64,000 nt of DNA from Chitinophagaceae bacterium (GTDB lineage Bacteria > Bacteroidota > Bacteroidia > Chitinophagales > Chitinophagaceae): positions 2,191,001 to 2,255,000 of the forward strand of contig JADJPV010000001.1 in assembly GCA_016713085.1 (NCBI GenBank), written 5' to 3'. The translations under genes and the position numbers were made by a program. Under the pieces are notes generated by a model. The model was given only the letters and a program-made list of their open reading frames with translations, ran no database searches and was not told the DNA's origin. How positions within the stretch are numbered: position 1 is the stretch's first letter; the number at the start of each line of letters is the position of its first letter. Positions 8,757 through 17,931 of the stretch are shown one piece after another.

Positions 8757-9125
8757 ATGGGAATGCTTAAAGAATTCAAAGACTTTGCAATGAAAGGCAA
8801 TGTGGTCGACCTGGCCATAGCTGTTATCATTGGCGGTGCTTTTGGAAAAATTGTTAACTCTTTAATTGAAGACATTATCACCCCGTTATTACTGAAACCT
8901 GTATTGGAAGCCGCCGGAGCCGCAAACATTGAAACATGGGCACCGGGAGGCATGCTGTTAGGTAAGTTCATTTCAGCCATCATTTCATTTATTGTAATAG
9001 CCTTTGTATTATTCCTGATTATTAAAGGAATGAATGCTGCCAGTAAAAAGAAAGAAGAAGCACCTGCTGCAACGCCGGAAGATATTGTTCTGCTGCGTGA
9101 AATTCGGGATGCACTGAAAAAATAA
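8757..9125 (+). CDS. mscL: Large-conductance mechanosensitive channel
   Basis: 122 aa. The N-terminal amphipathic helix and first transmembrane helix are diagnostic (KEFKDFAMKGNVVDLAIAV then IIGGAFGKIV), followed by a short periplasmic loop, the second transmembrane helix (about 67-90) and a charged C-terminal bundle helix ending REIRDALKK. MscL forms a homopentameric pore that opens under membrane tension to protect against hypo-osmotic lysis. Single-gene transcript between its own promoter and terminator. Confidence 0.97.
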   Translation: MGMLKEFKDFAMKGNVVDLAIAVIIGGAFGKIVNSLIEDIITPLLLKPVLEAAGAANIETWAPGGMLLGKFISAIISFIVIAFVLFLIIKGMNAASKKKEEAPAATPEDIVLLREIRDALKK

Positions 9126-9140
9126 AACGATTCTTTTACG

Positions 9141-9175
9141 AAATGCGGCATGAACAATGTTCATTGCCGCATTTT
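9141..9175 (+). terminator. Terminator after mscL
   Basis: AAATGCGGCA (9141-9150) pairs with TGCCGCATTT, with an inner TGAAC/GTTCA stem, followed by TTATATT. Confidence 0.7.
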
Positions 9176-9237
9176 ATATTCTTACCTCTGCAACGATGGC
9201 ATTTTATTTGCCGTCATTGAGAATTAAAATAACTCTT

Positions 9238-10167
9238 ATGATTAAAAAAATCTTTCTTACAGCAATCATCACCGTTGCTGCTGCCGGTTTGTATGCCCAG
9301 GATCAGCAGGTACAAAAATTAAAAAACGAAGCCAAGCGGGAAATTAAAAAAGATGAAAAGCAAAAAGAAGGCTGGACAAAAGGTGGTGTGTTTAACCTTA
9401 ACCTCAGCCAGGGAGCCAGTCGTAACTGGGCGGCGGGGGCAGAAAAAGCATCGTTTTCCATTAATGCTCTGGCGAATACATTTGCTTATTATAAAAAGGG
9501 GAAGAATTCATGGGATAATACCCTCAATATGCAGTATGGGATTGTGAATGCAACGAGTATAGGAACAAGAAAAAATGATGACCGTATTGATCTGCTTACA
9601 CGCTATGGCTATCAGCTAAAGAACCCAAAGTGGTACGTTTCTGCATTGGGGAATCTGCGTACGCAATTTACTGATGGATTTGATTATTCAACAACTCCAG
9701 GTAAAACACAAAACTCCGGATTCTTTGCTCCTGCATATTTGTTGTTATCTCCCGGTTTATTGTTTAAACCAAATACAACATTTGATGTGTTTGTTTCACC
9801 TGTTACAGCAAGGTGGATTATTGTAAATGATGCCAACGCCACTCTGAGGCCGCTGTACAATATTCCGCTCAATAAATCCAGTGTAAATGAAATCGGTGCT
9901 TTTTTAACAGCCAATCTTAAAAAGGATCTGGCAAAGAACATCAACCTGGTGAGCAGGCTTGATCTGTTCAGTAATTACCGGAATAATCCGCAGAACGTAG
10001 ACGTTTTCTGGACAAACGTGATTGGAATGAAAGTGAATAAATACATCGGAATTACCTACGGTTTTGATCTGATTTATGATCATGACGTAAAAAATGTAAA
10101 AACCGGGGGGCTGATGGGCACTCAGCTCAAATCTTTATTGGGAGTAGGCTTTACGGCAACTTTTTAG
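9238..10167 (+). CDS. DUF3078-type outer-membrane barrel protein
   Basis: 309 aa from the ATG at 9238, which opens a clear signal peptide (MIKKIFLTAIITVAAAGLYAQ, cleavage after AQ). The upstream in-frame start at 9157 lies inside the mscL terminator and is rejected. After a lysine-rich spacer the protein is built of alternating beta strands (GWTKGGVFNLNLSQGASRNW, then LLTRYGYQL) and ends in ...GFTATF, with a terminal Phe as in Omp85-assembled barrels. This matches the DUF3078 family of Bacteroidota; molecular role unknown. Confidence 0.75.
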   Translation: MIKKIFLTAIITVAAAGLYAQDQQVQKLKNEAKREIKKDEKQKEGWTKGGVFNLNLSQGASRNWAAGAEKASFSINALANTFAYYKKGKNSWDNTLNMQYGIVNATSIGTRKNDDRIDLLTRYGYQLKNPKWYVSALGNLRTQFTDGFDYSTTPGKTQNSGFFAPAYLLLSPGLLFKPNTTFDVFVSPVTARWIIVNDANATLRPLYNIPLNKSSVNEIGAFLTANLKKDLAKNINLVSRLDLFSNYRNNPQNVDVFWTNVIGMKVNKYIGITYGFDLIYDHDVKNVKTGGLMGTQLKSLLGVGFTATF

Positions 10168-10182
10168 TACGGTTTACTTCCC

Positions 10183-10220
10183 TACATTTGCAAGTCCCGG
10201 AAGTTAATTTTCCGGGACTT
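10183..10220 (+). promoter_or_regulatory. scpA -7 box followed by a perfect hairpin
   Basis: TACATTTG (10183-10190) matches the -7 consensus; no good TTTG is present 17-23 nt upstream. Immediately after it is a perfect 11-bp inverted repeat, AAGTCCCGGAA (10192-10202) and TTCCGGGACTT (10210-10220). The hairpin may terminate the upstream DUF3078 transcript or sit at the 5' end of the scpA mRNA. Confidence 0.55.
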
Positions 10221-10242
10221 GTTCGTTTAAAAATAAATCGCT

Positions 10243-11046
10243 TTGCAAACAGAATCATACCAGATAAAATTGCCGCAGTTTGAAGGTCCTTTCGACCTGC
10301 TGCTTTTTTTTATTGAAAGAGATGAACTGGATATTTATAATATCCCTATCACGAATATCATCAAAGATTTTCTTGCCTTTATTCATAAGAGTGAACAGCT
10401 GAACATAGAACTCAGCAGTGAGTTTATTTTGTTTATTTCAACACTTATGCGCATTAAGGCAAAAATGCTGCTGCCAAGAAAAGAAATTGATGACCAGGGA
10501 AATGAAATTGACCCACGCCAGGAACTGGTAGATAAAATTCTTGAATACAAACGGTTCAAAGAAGCAAGCCTGCAAATGGCTGAAATGGAAGGGTTGCGAA
10601 TGCTGATGCTGAAGCGTGGAAATATTGCCAGCGAACTTTCTTCGATTGGTGAAGAAACAGGTGAAGGAACCGAGATACAAACCATCACCATGTTCAAGCT
10701 GATGAAAACGTTTGAACGTGTAATGAAAAAACACCACGAACGTTTCAATAAACCGGTACATACAGTAGTTCAGTATAACTATACAATGGAAGGAAGCCGT
10801 GAGTATATGTTCAATATGGTGAAACAGGAAAAAATCATGCCTTTTGAAAAATTATTTGATATCTGTGAAAACAGAATTCATGCAATTTTTCTTTTCCTTT
10901 CATTGCTTGAACTTTCGCAGCAGCAATACATGAGCTTACTGGTAGGTGAGGGAATGAATAATTTTATTGTTGAGTGGAATGAAAGCAGAGCAGAAGATGC
11001 CGAAGATTCGTTTGTTTATCCGCAGAGTCCTGAAGAAGGTAAATAA
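10243..11046 (+). CDS. scpA: Segregation and condensation protein A
   Basis: 267 aa kleisin subunit of the SMC-ScpAB condensin. The N-terminal domain that contacts the SMC neck is clear (QFEGPFDLLLFFIERDELD, then IYNIPI), the central part is helical and acidic, and the C-terminal winged helix has FLSLLELSQQ. The start is a TTG at 10243, the only initiator giving the conserved N-terminus. No scpB is adjacent, unlike in Bacillus. Terminator follows. Confidence 0.92.
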   Translation: MQTESYQIKLPQFEGPFDLLLFFIERDELDIYNIPITNIIKDFLAFIHKSEQLNIELSSEFILFISTLMRIKAKMLLPRKEIDDQGNEIDPRQELVDKILEYKRFKEASLQMAEMEGLRMLMLKRGNIASELSSIGEETGEGTEIQTITMFKLMKTFERVMKKHHERFNKPVHTVVQYNYTMEGSREYMFNMVKQEKIMPFEKLFDICENRIHAIFLFLSLLELSQQQYMSLLVGEGMNNFIVEWNESRAEDAEDSFVYPQSPEEGK

Positions 11047-11062
11047 CCGGTTAAAATATCAG

Positions 11063-11091
11063 AAAGCCTCATTGAAAAAATGGGGCTTTTT
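11063..11091 (+). terminator. Terminator after scpA
   Basis: AAAGCCTCAT pairs with ATGGGGCTTT (one G-U pair) and is followed by T-rich sequence. From here to 11285 no further gene is convincing. Confidence 0.65.
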
Positions 11092-11285
11092 CAGCAGATG
11101 AGTTGAGAATATTGAAAAATGTATCATTGCGTATGTTGCTGCCATGTTCTGCGAATACACAAATGAATCAATTCTTATTTCGCTCTTCACTGCCGCCCGT
11201 AAAAGAAAATAATATCCTCCATTAAACGTTTTCTTTATCCCTTGGTCTGTACCTGTGTAAATAAATAACCACATATTCAAGAATC

Positions 11286-12356
11286 ATGAAAAACCTCACA
11301 CTGCTATTGCTGTTACTGGCATTTTACGGATGTAAAAAGCCAAACGACCCAAGTCCTCAACCCAATCCGTATGCGGAGATGTATTTTCCACCCCTTACCG
11401 GTACTACCTGGGAAGCCCAGCCTGTTTCAAGTTTAGGTTGGAACCAGGCGGCTATACAGCCACTGAAAGATTTCCTGGCTCAGAAAAATTCTAAATCGTT
11501 TATGATCCTCGTAAACGGGCGCATTGTGCTCGAGGAATATTTTGATGGTCATACTGCCACAGCAACCTGGCAATGGAACAGTGCCGGAAAAACTTTGGTG
11601 ACAGCCACTACAGGCATTGCACAACAGGAAAATTTGCTCAATATCGATACAAGGGTGTCTCAATATTTGGGGAATGGGTGGACAAGTGAACCGCTGGCAA
11701 AGGAACTCCTGATTACACCGAAGCATTTACTCACCATGACATCGGGCATTAATGATTCCAGCGAACTGGTGATCACACCGAACCTTACTTATATGGCTGA
11801 TGCCGGAACAAGATGGTCGTACCACAACGTGTTTCAAAAATTAATGGATGTGGTGGCAGCAGCAAGCGGACAAACCTACGATAACTACTTTGCGGCCAAA
11901 CTAAAAAACAAAATCGGCATGGACGGCTTCTGGAACAACGGGATTATTTTTAAAGTGTATCACAGCAATACACGCAGCATGGCCCGCTTTGGGTTGCTTG
12001 CCTTTAACAAAGGCAAGTGGGGAACGGAACAAATTGTAAACGAATCCTTCTTTCAACTGAGCATCAATCCTTCGCAAAATATCAATCCTTCCTATGGGTA
12101 TCTATGGTGGCTCAATGGGAAAAGCAGCTTTATGGTGCCGGGTTCACAAACCGTTTACAACGGCTCATTGGTACCAAATGCTCCGGCCGATATGTATGCA
12201 GCAATGGGTGCCGAGGATCAACGGATTTATGTGATTCCTTCCAAAAAAATGGTAATCATCCGAATGGGTAATGCATCCGATCCTGCCAATCCGAATTTTG
12301 CAGTGTCGGGGTTTGACACTGCACTGTGGGAAAAAATAAACGCCGTGATCCAGTAA
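11286..12356 (+). CDS. Class C beta-lactamase-fold serine hydrolase, lipoprotein
   Basis: 356 aa. The lipoprotein signal (hydrophobic LTLLLLLLAF, cysteine in FYGCKKP at residue 16) places it at an outer or inner membrane surface. The penicillin-binding/serine beta-lactamase fold shows the nucleophile motif S-A-G-K near residue 98 and the second motif Y-H-N near 179; the C-terminal part GYLWWLNGK and QRIYVIPSKKMVIIRMGN is typical of family S12 hydrolases. Likely a D-Ala-D-Ala carboxypeptidase-like or esterase enzyme; resistance is not implied. Single gene, ending at a strong shared terminator. Confidence 0.85.
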   Translation: MKNLTLLLLLLAFYGCKKPNDPSPQPNPYAEMYFPPLTGTTWEAQPVSSLGWNQAAIQPLKDFLAQKNSKSFMILVNGRIVLEEYFDGHTATATWQWNSAGKTLVTATTGIAQQENLLNIDTRVSQYLGNGWTSEPLAKELLITPKHLLTMTSGINDSSELVITPNLTYMADAGTRWSYHNVFQKLMDVVAAASGQTYDNYFAAKLKNKIGMDGFWNNGIIFKVYHSNTRSMARFGLLAFNKGKWGTEQIVNESFFQLSINPSQNINPSYGYLWWLNGKSSFMVPGSQTVYNGSLVPNAPADMYAAMGAEDQRIYVIPSKKMVIIRMGNASDPANPNFAVSGFDTALWEKINAVIQ

Positions 12357-12371
12357 CGGTCACACAGCTAT

Positions 12372-12411
12372 AAAAAAAATCCCGAACCAACCGGTTCGGG
12401 ATTTTTTTTAT
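12372..12411. terminator. Strong bidirectional terminator
   Basis: Perfect 11-bp stem AATCCCGAACC (12378-12388) / GGTTCGGGATT (12393-12403), loop AACC, with A-run and T-run on either side. Shared by the serine hydrolase gene and dxs. Confidence 0.9.
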
Positions 12412-12457
12412 AAATAATTGTAAAATGATCAGATTTTTACTGTCATCCTTACATTCA

Positions 12458-14350
12458 TCACTCTCTCACCGTTTTTGCAATACCGTTAGCGTCAATACCA
12501 ATTTCTTCATACAATTGTTTGGGTGTGCCATGTTCAACCAGTGTATCTGGAATGCCCATGATTTTTACTTCAGCTTTGTAATTGTGTTCAGCAATAAATT
12601 CTAATACAGCACTGCCGAAGCCGCCTTTTACTGTTCCATCTTCAATGGTTACAATTTTTGCAAACTTGCTGAATACTTCATGCAGCATTGCTTCGTCCAA
12701 CGGTTTTGCAAAACGCATATCGTAATGTGCAGGATTGATGCCATCATTCTTCAGTTCACGGATTGCACTTGCTGCAAAATTTCCCGGATGACCAAAGGAT
12801 AAAATGGCAATGCCTTCGCCATCTTTCAACTTACGGCCTTTGCCTATTTCCATTTCCTTCATTTCATTTCTCCACTCCGGCATTACTCCTTCACCTCTTG
12901 GGTATCGAATAGTAATGGGTAATTGATGTGAATCAAGTTGTGCTGTGTACATCATATTCCTCAGCTCTGCTTCATTCATGGGTGCAGCTACAATCATATT
13001 GGGAATGCAGCGCATATACGCAATATCATAACAGCCGTGATGCGTTGGGCCATCTTCGCCAACAAGCCCGGCTCTGTCTAAACAGAAAACTACAGGAAGT
13101 TTTTGTGTGGCTACATCATGCACCACCATATCGTAAGCTCTCTGCATGAAAGAAGAATAAATATTGCAGAACACTTTCATGCCCTGTGTTGCCATACCGG
13201 CGCTGAGAGTAACGGCATGCTGCTCACAAATACCCACATCAAAAGCACGGTGCGGCATTTTGTCCATCATGAATTTTAAAGAAGAGCCGCTTGGCATGGC
13301 AGGAGTTACACCAACTATCTTTTCATTTTTTTCTGCCAGCTCAATCATGGTCAATCCAAATACATCCTGATATTTTGGTGGCTGCGGAGTGTCAAATTTT
13401 TTCTTGTGAATTTCACCGGTTACTTTATCAAATAAACCAGGCGCATGCCATTTGGTTTGATCTTTTTCTGCCAGTTCATATCCCTTTCCTTTTACTGTAA
13501 CAATATGCAGCAGCTTTGGACCGGGAATATTTTTCAGATCTCTTAATGTATCCACCAGCTTGGTAATATTGTGTCCGTCAATCGGTCCGAAATAACGAAG
13601 CTGTAAAGACTCAAACAGGTTACTGCTTTTATTTACAAAACCTTTAATACTTTGTTCCAGCTTGCCCGCCATATCACGGGTAAACGTTGTGCCAACGGGG
13701 AGTTTGCCTAAAGCCTTCCACACATCATCTTTAATACGGTTATAAGTAGGCGAAGTGGTAATATCTGTGAGGTATTCTTTCAATGCACCAACATTGGGGT
13801 CAATGCTCATGCAGTTGTCATTTAAGATAATCAGCACATCACTGTCGGCCACACCTGCGTGGTTCATGGCTTCAAAAGCAAGCCCGGCCGTCATAGCCCC
13901 ATCGCCAATCACTGCAATGGATTTTCTGTTTTCACCTTTCATTTTAGCGGCCATTGCCATGCCCAGTGCAGCTGAAATAGAAGTAGAAGAATGACCTACG
14001 CCAAATGTATCATATTCACTTTCGCTGCGTTTTGGAAAACCACTGAGCCCTTTGTATTTACGGTTGGTATGAAAGTTATCTCTGCGACCGGTAAGGATTT
14101 TATGTCCGTAGGCCTGGTGACCCACATCCCATACCAGCTGATCGTAAGGAGTATCGTACACATAATGCAATGCGGCTGAAAGCTCAACCACACCCAAACT
14201 GGCGCCAAAATGACCGCCATGAACGCTCACTACATCAATAATAAACTGCCGCAGTTCATCACATAATTGAGGTAACTGATCCATCGGAAGTTTCTTCAAA
14301 TCAGCCGGAGAATCGATTTTACTGAGCAGCAGACCAGGTTTTATTTCCAT
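12458..14350 (-). CDS. dxs: 1-deoxy-D-xylulose-5-phosphate synthase
   Basis: First enzyme of the non-mevalonate isoprenoid pathway: pyruvate plus glyceraldehyde 3-phosphate, thiamine diphosphate dependent. The thiamine site has GDGAMTAG with NDNCMSI downstream, the Glu of the cofactor pocket lies in VGICEQHAVTLSAG, and the sugar-phosphate region shows LDRAGLVGEDGPTHHG and ITIRYPRGEG. I start at 14350 (MEIKPGLLLSKI), giving 630 aa; 15 extra residues from 14395 do not fit the family. Convergent with the serine hydrolase and divergent from the LytS kinase. Confidence 0.96.
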   Translation of the reverse strand: MEIKPGLLLSKIDSPADLKKLPMDQLPQLCDELRQFIIDVVSVHGGHFGASLGVVELSAALHYVYDTPYDQLVWDVGHQAYGHKILTGRRDNFHTNRKYKGLSGFPKRSESEYDTFGVGHSSTSISAALGMAMAAKMKGENRKSIAVIGDGAMTAGLAFEAMNHAGVADSDVLIILNDNCMSIDPNVGALKEYLTDITTSPTYNRIKDDVWKALGKLPVGTTFTRDMAGKLEQSIKGFVNKSSNLFESLQLRYFGPIDGHNITKLVDTLRDLKNIPGPKLLHIVTVKGKGYELAEKDQTKWHAPGLFDKVTGEIHKKKFDTPQPPKYQDVFGLTMIELAEKNEKIVGVTPAMPSGSSLKFMMDKMPHRAFDVGICEQHAVTLSAGMATQGMKVFCNIYSSFMQRAYDMVVHDVATQKLPVVFCLDRAGLVGEDGPTHHGCYDIAYMRCIPNMIVAAPMNEAELRNMMYTAQLDSHQLPITIRYPRGEGVMPEWRNEMKEMEIGKGRKLKDGEGIAILSFGHPGNFAASAIRELKNDGINPAHYDMRFAKPLDEAMLHEVFSKFAKIVTIEDGTVKGGFGSAVLEFIAEHNYKAEVKIMGIPDTLVEHGTPKQLYEEIGIDANGIAKTVRE

Positions 14351-14502
14351 AATTTCTTCATTCGGATTCTGTAAAGTTATATAACTTACGAACAATGGTT
14401 GTAAAAGGACTCATTTTAACAAAGAAATGCCCGGATGGTTGCATTTCCTGAAAATTAAAGGAAGGTAAAATTCAACCATTTACCCAACCTATTTGCCCTT
14501 TG

Positions 14503-14544
14503 TAACTTTGAAGGGAGGCAGGGGGCTGATTACAGGTAAATTTG
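14503..14544 (+). promoter_or_regulatory. Candidate promoter of the LytS/LytTR pair
   Basis: Two TAnnTTTG boxes are present, TAACTTTG (14503-14510) and TAAATTTG (14537-14544). The second ends 9 nt before the ATG at 14554 and would give an almost leaderless mRNA. Neither has an ideally spaced TTTG. Confidence 0.45.
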
Positions 14545-14553
14545 ACCACTATT

Positions 14554-15609
14554 ATGCAAAGAAGATTGAATAAGATATCGGCTTACTGGTGGTGCCAGAT
14601 CACCGGATGGGGGGGCAATGCACTGATGAATTTTTTCTTTGCCTGGACCTTTAACCGTGATATTACCTCTTCGTTTATTATCCGTTCTATCATTATTGTT
14701 GTACTGGGATTGATCATTACACACTTCATGCGCTGGGCACTACTGAAGATGAACGTGCTGCAAAAAACCTTCGACAGACAAATCTTTTTCTTTTTTGGCA
14801 TTACTATCGGCTTTTCATTCCTGTATTCATTAACATCCCTGTCGTTGTTTAATGTGTTTGGACTATTTACTGCCGAACAGAAAGTGTACAGCTTTTCACG
14901 CCTGCTGGTCGGTTCTACCCTGAATGCATTTGTAACCTTACTGGTTTGGAACCTGATCTATTTTATTTATCATTATGTGGAGCGTGTACGTAAACAGCAA
15001 CTGGATGCACTACAGATGCAGAGTGTGGTAAAAGAACTGGAACTGAAAACAATTAAAGCGCATATCAATCCTCATTTTATTTTTAATTCACTGAATGGCA
15101 TCCGTGCATTGGTTGATGAAAACCCAACCCGTGCAAGAACAGCTATTACCGAATTAAGTAATATTCTGCGCAGCAGTATGCAGGCAGAGAAACAGGAAAC
15201 CGTTCCGTTTGAAAAAGAACTCGGCATTGTAAAAGATTATCTTGCTCTGGAACAGATGCGTTTTGAAGAAAGACTGAGAGTAAATTTTGATATTGATGAA
15301 GATACACTCGATCAGCCGGTACCGCCCATGATGCTGCAAACCCTGGTGGAGAATGCAATTAAACATGGCATCAGTAAAAATATTGCAGGTGGTGTAATTA
15401 AAATCAGTTCAAAGTTTGTGGGTGATCATCATGTGCTGGTGATCAGGAATACGGGACATTTAAACGGTAATTTTAACCTGGATGGTTTTGGAATTTCCAG
15501 CACGCAAAGCAGGTTGAAACTGATGTTTGGCGATGCAGCAGATTTTTCTCTTGCAGATGTAAATGGCAATGAAGTGGAAGCCAAAGTAAAGATGCCGGTG
15601 GAAGTGTAG
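14554..15609 (+). CDS. LytS-type sensor histidine kinase
   Basis: 351 aa. Four predicted membrane helices fill about residues 20-145, then a short coiled segment and the His_kinase domain: phospho-acceptor region KAHINPHFIFNSLNGIRALV, N-box LVENAIKHGI and a degenerate glycine-rich ATP lid (NLDGFGISSTQSRL). There is no separate sensory domain, so sensing probably occurs in the membrane. I use the ATG at 14554 rather than the TTG at 14542. The partner LytTR regulator begins about 100 bp downstream. Confidence 0.88.
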   Translation: MQRRLNKISAYWWCQITGWGGNALMNFFFAWTFNRDITSSFIIRSIIIVVLGLIITHFMRWALLKMNVLQKTFDRQIFFFFGITIGFSFLYSLTSLSLFNVFGLFTAEQKVYSFSRLLVGSTLNAFVTLLVWNLIYFIYHYVERVRKQQLDALQMQSVVKELELKTIKAHINPHFIFNSLNGIRALVDENPTRARTAITELSNILRSSMQAEKQETVPFEKELGIVKDYLALEQMRFEERLRVNFDIDEDTLDQPVPPMMLQTLVENAIKHGISKNIAGGVIKISSKFVGDHHVLVIRNTGHLNGNFNLDGFGISSTQSRLKLMFGDAADFSLADVNGNEVEAKVKMPVEV

Positions 15610-15713
15610 GAGAAGGGAGGTAAGATGTATGAAGTAAGAGGAAAGAAGCAACCTGTGCGGCTCCTTTCTCTAAATCAGGATAGAAAAAATTGACAGAAAT
15701 AAACATAAGCTGT

Positions 15714-16448
15714 ATGAACAAAAGAGCAATCATCATTGATGATGAACGATTGGCAAGAAATGAACTGAAAAAGTTACTCACTGAGTTCCCTGAAATAGAA
15801 GTGATTGATGAAGCATCGAATGTAGATGAAGGGTTACAGAAAATTGCAGCACTGAATCCTGACCTGATTTTCCTGGATATACAAATGCCGGGTAAAACAG
15901 GATTTGATTTACTGAGTGAACTGGATCGTACGCCTGAAGTGATTTTTACAACAGCTTATGATGAATATGCATTACGTGCATTTGAAGTGAACGCACTGGA
16001 CTATTTACTCAAGCCAATTGAACCCAAGCGTTTGGCTGATGCATTGCATAAACTGGAAGAAGATGAACGGGAAACTGTTGATGGTGAACCTGTTTCTACC
16101 AACCGCAGTATGCTCAGTGAAAACGACCAGGTATTTGTAAAAGATGGTGAACGCTGCTGGTTTGTGAAGCTGAGTGATATCCGTTTGTTTGAAAGCGTAG
16201 GCAATTATGCGAAAGTATTTTTCGGGCCTAACAAGCCACTCATTTTAAAATCACTGAATGCACTGGAAGAACGACTGGATGAAAAAATCTTTTTCCGTGC
16301 CAACCGTAAACATATTGTGAATCTGCGTATGATTGAAAAAGTAGAACCATATTTCAACGGTGGATTGCTGCTTGAAATTCATGGTGGTGATAAGATTGAA
16401 GTAAGCAGAAGGCAGGCAGTGAAGTTTAAGGAGATGATGAGTTTGTAA
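15714..16448 (+). CDS. LytTR-family response regulator
   Basis: 244 aa: receiver domain (about 1-120) with the acidic pair in IIDDERLARNE, phospho-Asp in LIFLDIQMPGKTGF and switch Lys in YLLKPIEPKRL, followed by a LytTR DNA-binding domain (about 145-244; FVKDGERCWFVKLSDI, YFNGGLLLEI, EVSRRQAVKFKEMM). It acts as the output of the adjacent LytS kinase. The ATG at 15714 is chosen over a TTG eight codons upstream because receivers start directly with the first strand. Confidence 0.9.
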   Translation: MNKRAIIIDDERLARNELKKLLTEFPEIEVIDEASNVDEGLQKIAALNPDLIFLDIQMPGKTGFDLLSELDRTPEVIFTTAYDEYALRAFEVNALDYLLKPIEPKRLADALHKLEEDERETVDGEPVSTNRSMLSENDQVFVKDGERCWFVKLSDIRLFESVGNYAKVFFGPNKPLILKSLNALEERLDEKIFFRANRKHIVNLRMIEKVEPYFNGGLLLEIHGGDKIEVSRRQAVKFKEMMSL

Positions 16449-16504
16449 ACTTGAGCGCATCTGTTTCATCAAACAAAAAACGAATACTGATAATAAGTTA
16501 TATC

Positions 16505-17818
16505 ATGAAGAAAATTTTTGTTACGGGGTTATTGATTTCAATAACCTCTTTTTTATTGGCGCAAAAAAAACTGAACCGCATCATCAATGCCAAAGAAGTT
16601 GAACGGATTGAAAGAGTACTGGCAGCAGATGATATGCGGGGCAGAAGAATCTTCAGTCCGGAAATTGACAAAGCTGCGGATTTTATAGCTGCTGAATTTA
16701 AAGCTGCAGGGTTACAGACATGCCCGCCCGACTGGAATAAGCAGGCGGGGAACAACAGGAGCAGTTTCAGGCAGGAGTTTTCAATTGTATCAGCAAAACC
16801 TGTCAGTACATCCTGCAAAATTGATGGACAGGAAATTGATGCAAAAAATGTTGTTGTCATTACAACTCAACCGGAAATTTCAGTGAATGAAAAATCAGGA
16901 TTTGAAAAAGTAACGATCAGTGCAGGAAAGAATATTTTTTCTGAAGCACAGAAGTTTGTGCGTTCAGGTAAAAATTATTTCGTTTTGGTTGATACCAGTT
17001 TTTCAAAAAACTTCAGCAGGCTTGCTTCCTTCAAAAGAGGAATGTTTAAATCGGAGAATAGTGTTGTGTTTGTATTAACAGTAGTTAATCCATCTGCATT
17101 TACAGTAGAAGCAAAGCATGAAATAACCGAACAGAAACTGGCAAACGTGGTAGGCATATTACCAGGGAAAAGTAAAAAAAATGAGTACGTTATCTTTTCC
17201 GGTCACTATGATCATTTAGGAACTGGCAAACCTGTAAACGGAGATTCAATTTACAACGGTGCTAATGATGATGCAGCAGGAACAACTGCTGTAATTATGC
17301 TGGCGAAATATTTCGCAAAAATTAAAAACAATGAACGCACTATTGTGTTTGCTGCATTTACAGCAGAAGAATCGGGTGGGTATGGAGCACAATATTTTTC
17401 CAGGCAGTTTGATCCGGCGAATGTAGCAGCGATGTTCAATATTGAAATGATTGGTACAGAAAGTAAGTGGGGTAAAAATTCTGCTTACATCACCGGGTAT
17501 GAAAAAACAGATATGGGAACAATCCTGCAAAAAAACCTTACCGGAACTGCATTTACATTTTATCCCGATCCTTATCCCACACAAAATTTATTTTACCGGT
17601 CAGATAACGCAACACTTGCAAGATTGGGTGTGCCAGCTCATACGATCTCCACATCCAAGATGGACAGTGAACCCAATTATCATAAAGTATCTGATCAGGT
17701 TGAAACCTTGGACATGGAGAATATGGCTATGATCATTAAATCAATTGCCATTAGTGCAAAAACTATCATTAAGGGAGAAGATTCACCAACAAGGGTGAAG
17801 GTGGAAGACCTGCGTTAG
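16505..17818 (+). CDS. Secreted M28-family zinc aminopeptidase
   Basis: 437 aa with a signal peptide (ATG at 16505, cleavage near LLAQ). A divergent N-terminal segment is followed by the M28 catalytic domain with its metal ligands: SGHYDHLGTG, ANDDAAGTTA, FTAEESGGYGAQ, NIEMIGT and VPAHTIS. Expected to remove N-terminal residues from peptides in the periplasm or outside. An unusual insertion near residue 74 (TCPPDWNKQ) coincides with a GC-rich palindrome at 16723-16749. Convergent with the GGGPS gene fragment that follows. Confidence 0.9.
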   Translation: MKKIFVTGLLISITSFLLAQKKLNRIINAKEVERIERVLAADDMRGRRIFSPEIDKAADFIAAEFKAAGLQTCPPDWNKQAGNNRSSFRQEFSIVSAKPVSTSCKIDGQEIDAKNVVVITTQPEISVNEKSGFEKVTISAGKNIFSEAQKFVRSGKNYFVLVDTSFSKNFSRLASFKRGMFKSENSVVFVLTVVNPSAFTVEAKHEITEQKLANVVGILPGKSKKNEYVIFSGHYDHLGTGKPVNGDSIYNGANDDAAGTTAVIMLAKYFAKIKNNERTIVFAAFTAEESGGYGAQYFSRQFDPANVAAMFNIEMIGTESKWGKNSAYITGYEKTDMGTILQKNLTGTAFTFYPDPYPTQNLFYRSDNATLARLGVPAHTISTSKMDSEPNYHKVSDQVETLDMENMAMIIKSIAISAKTIIKGEDSPTRVKVEDLR

Positions 17819-17819
17819 A

Positions 17820-17931
17820 TTTTCGCCGGCACACTATGTATCGCAGCTGCCATTTCCTTAATCAGCGATGCATCTTTTTCAATGGGCATTACCAATGACT
17901 ATTACATCAGCACCTGCTTTGCGATCGTGTA
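17820..17931 (-). pseudogene. Decayed duplicate of the 3' end of the GGGPS gene
   Basis: About 110 bp match the last part of the intact GGGPS gene (25339-25448) at roughly 85-88 percent identity by eye; translated on the minus strand it gives KAGADVIVIGNA and, after a frame change, KDASLIKEMAAAIHS, compared with KAGADVIVIGNAIEKDASL in the intact copy. The stop codon region has changed and no start exists. It lies directly after the M28 gene, in the place the intact gene would occupy without the intervening 7.4 kb. Confidence 0.8.

Noticed and set aside
8735..9157. 140-residue ORF antisense to mscL
   Set aside because: Mirror of the well-supported mscL gene.
11059..11280. 73-residue minus-strand ORF after scpA
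   Set aside because: It includes the scpA terminator and lacks family features or a promoter.
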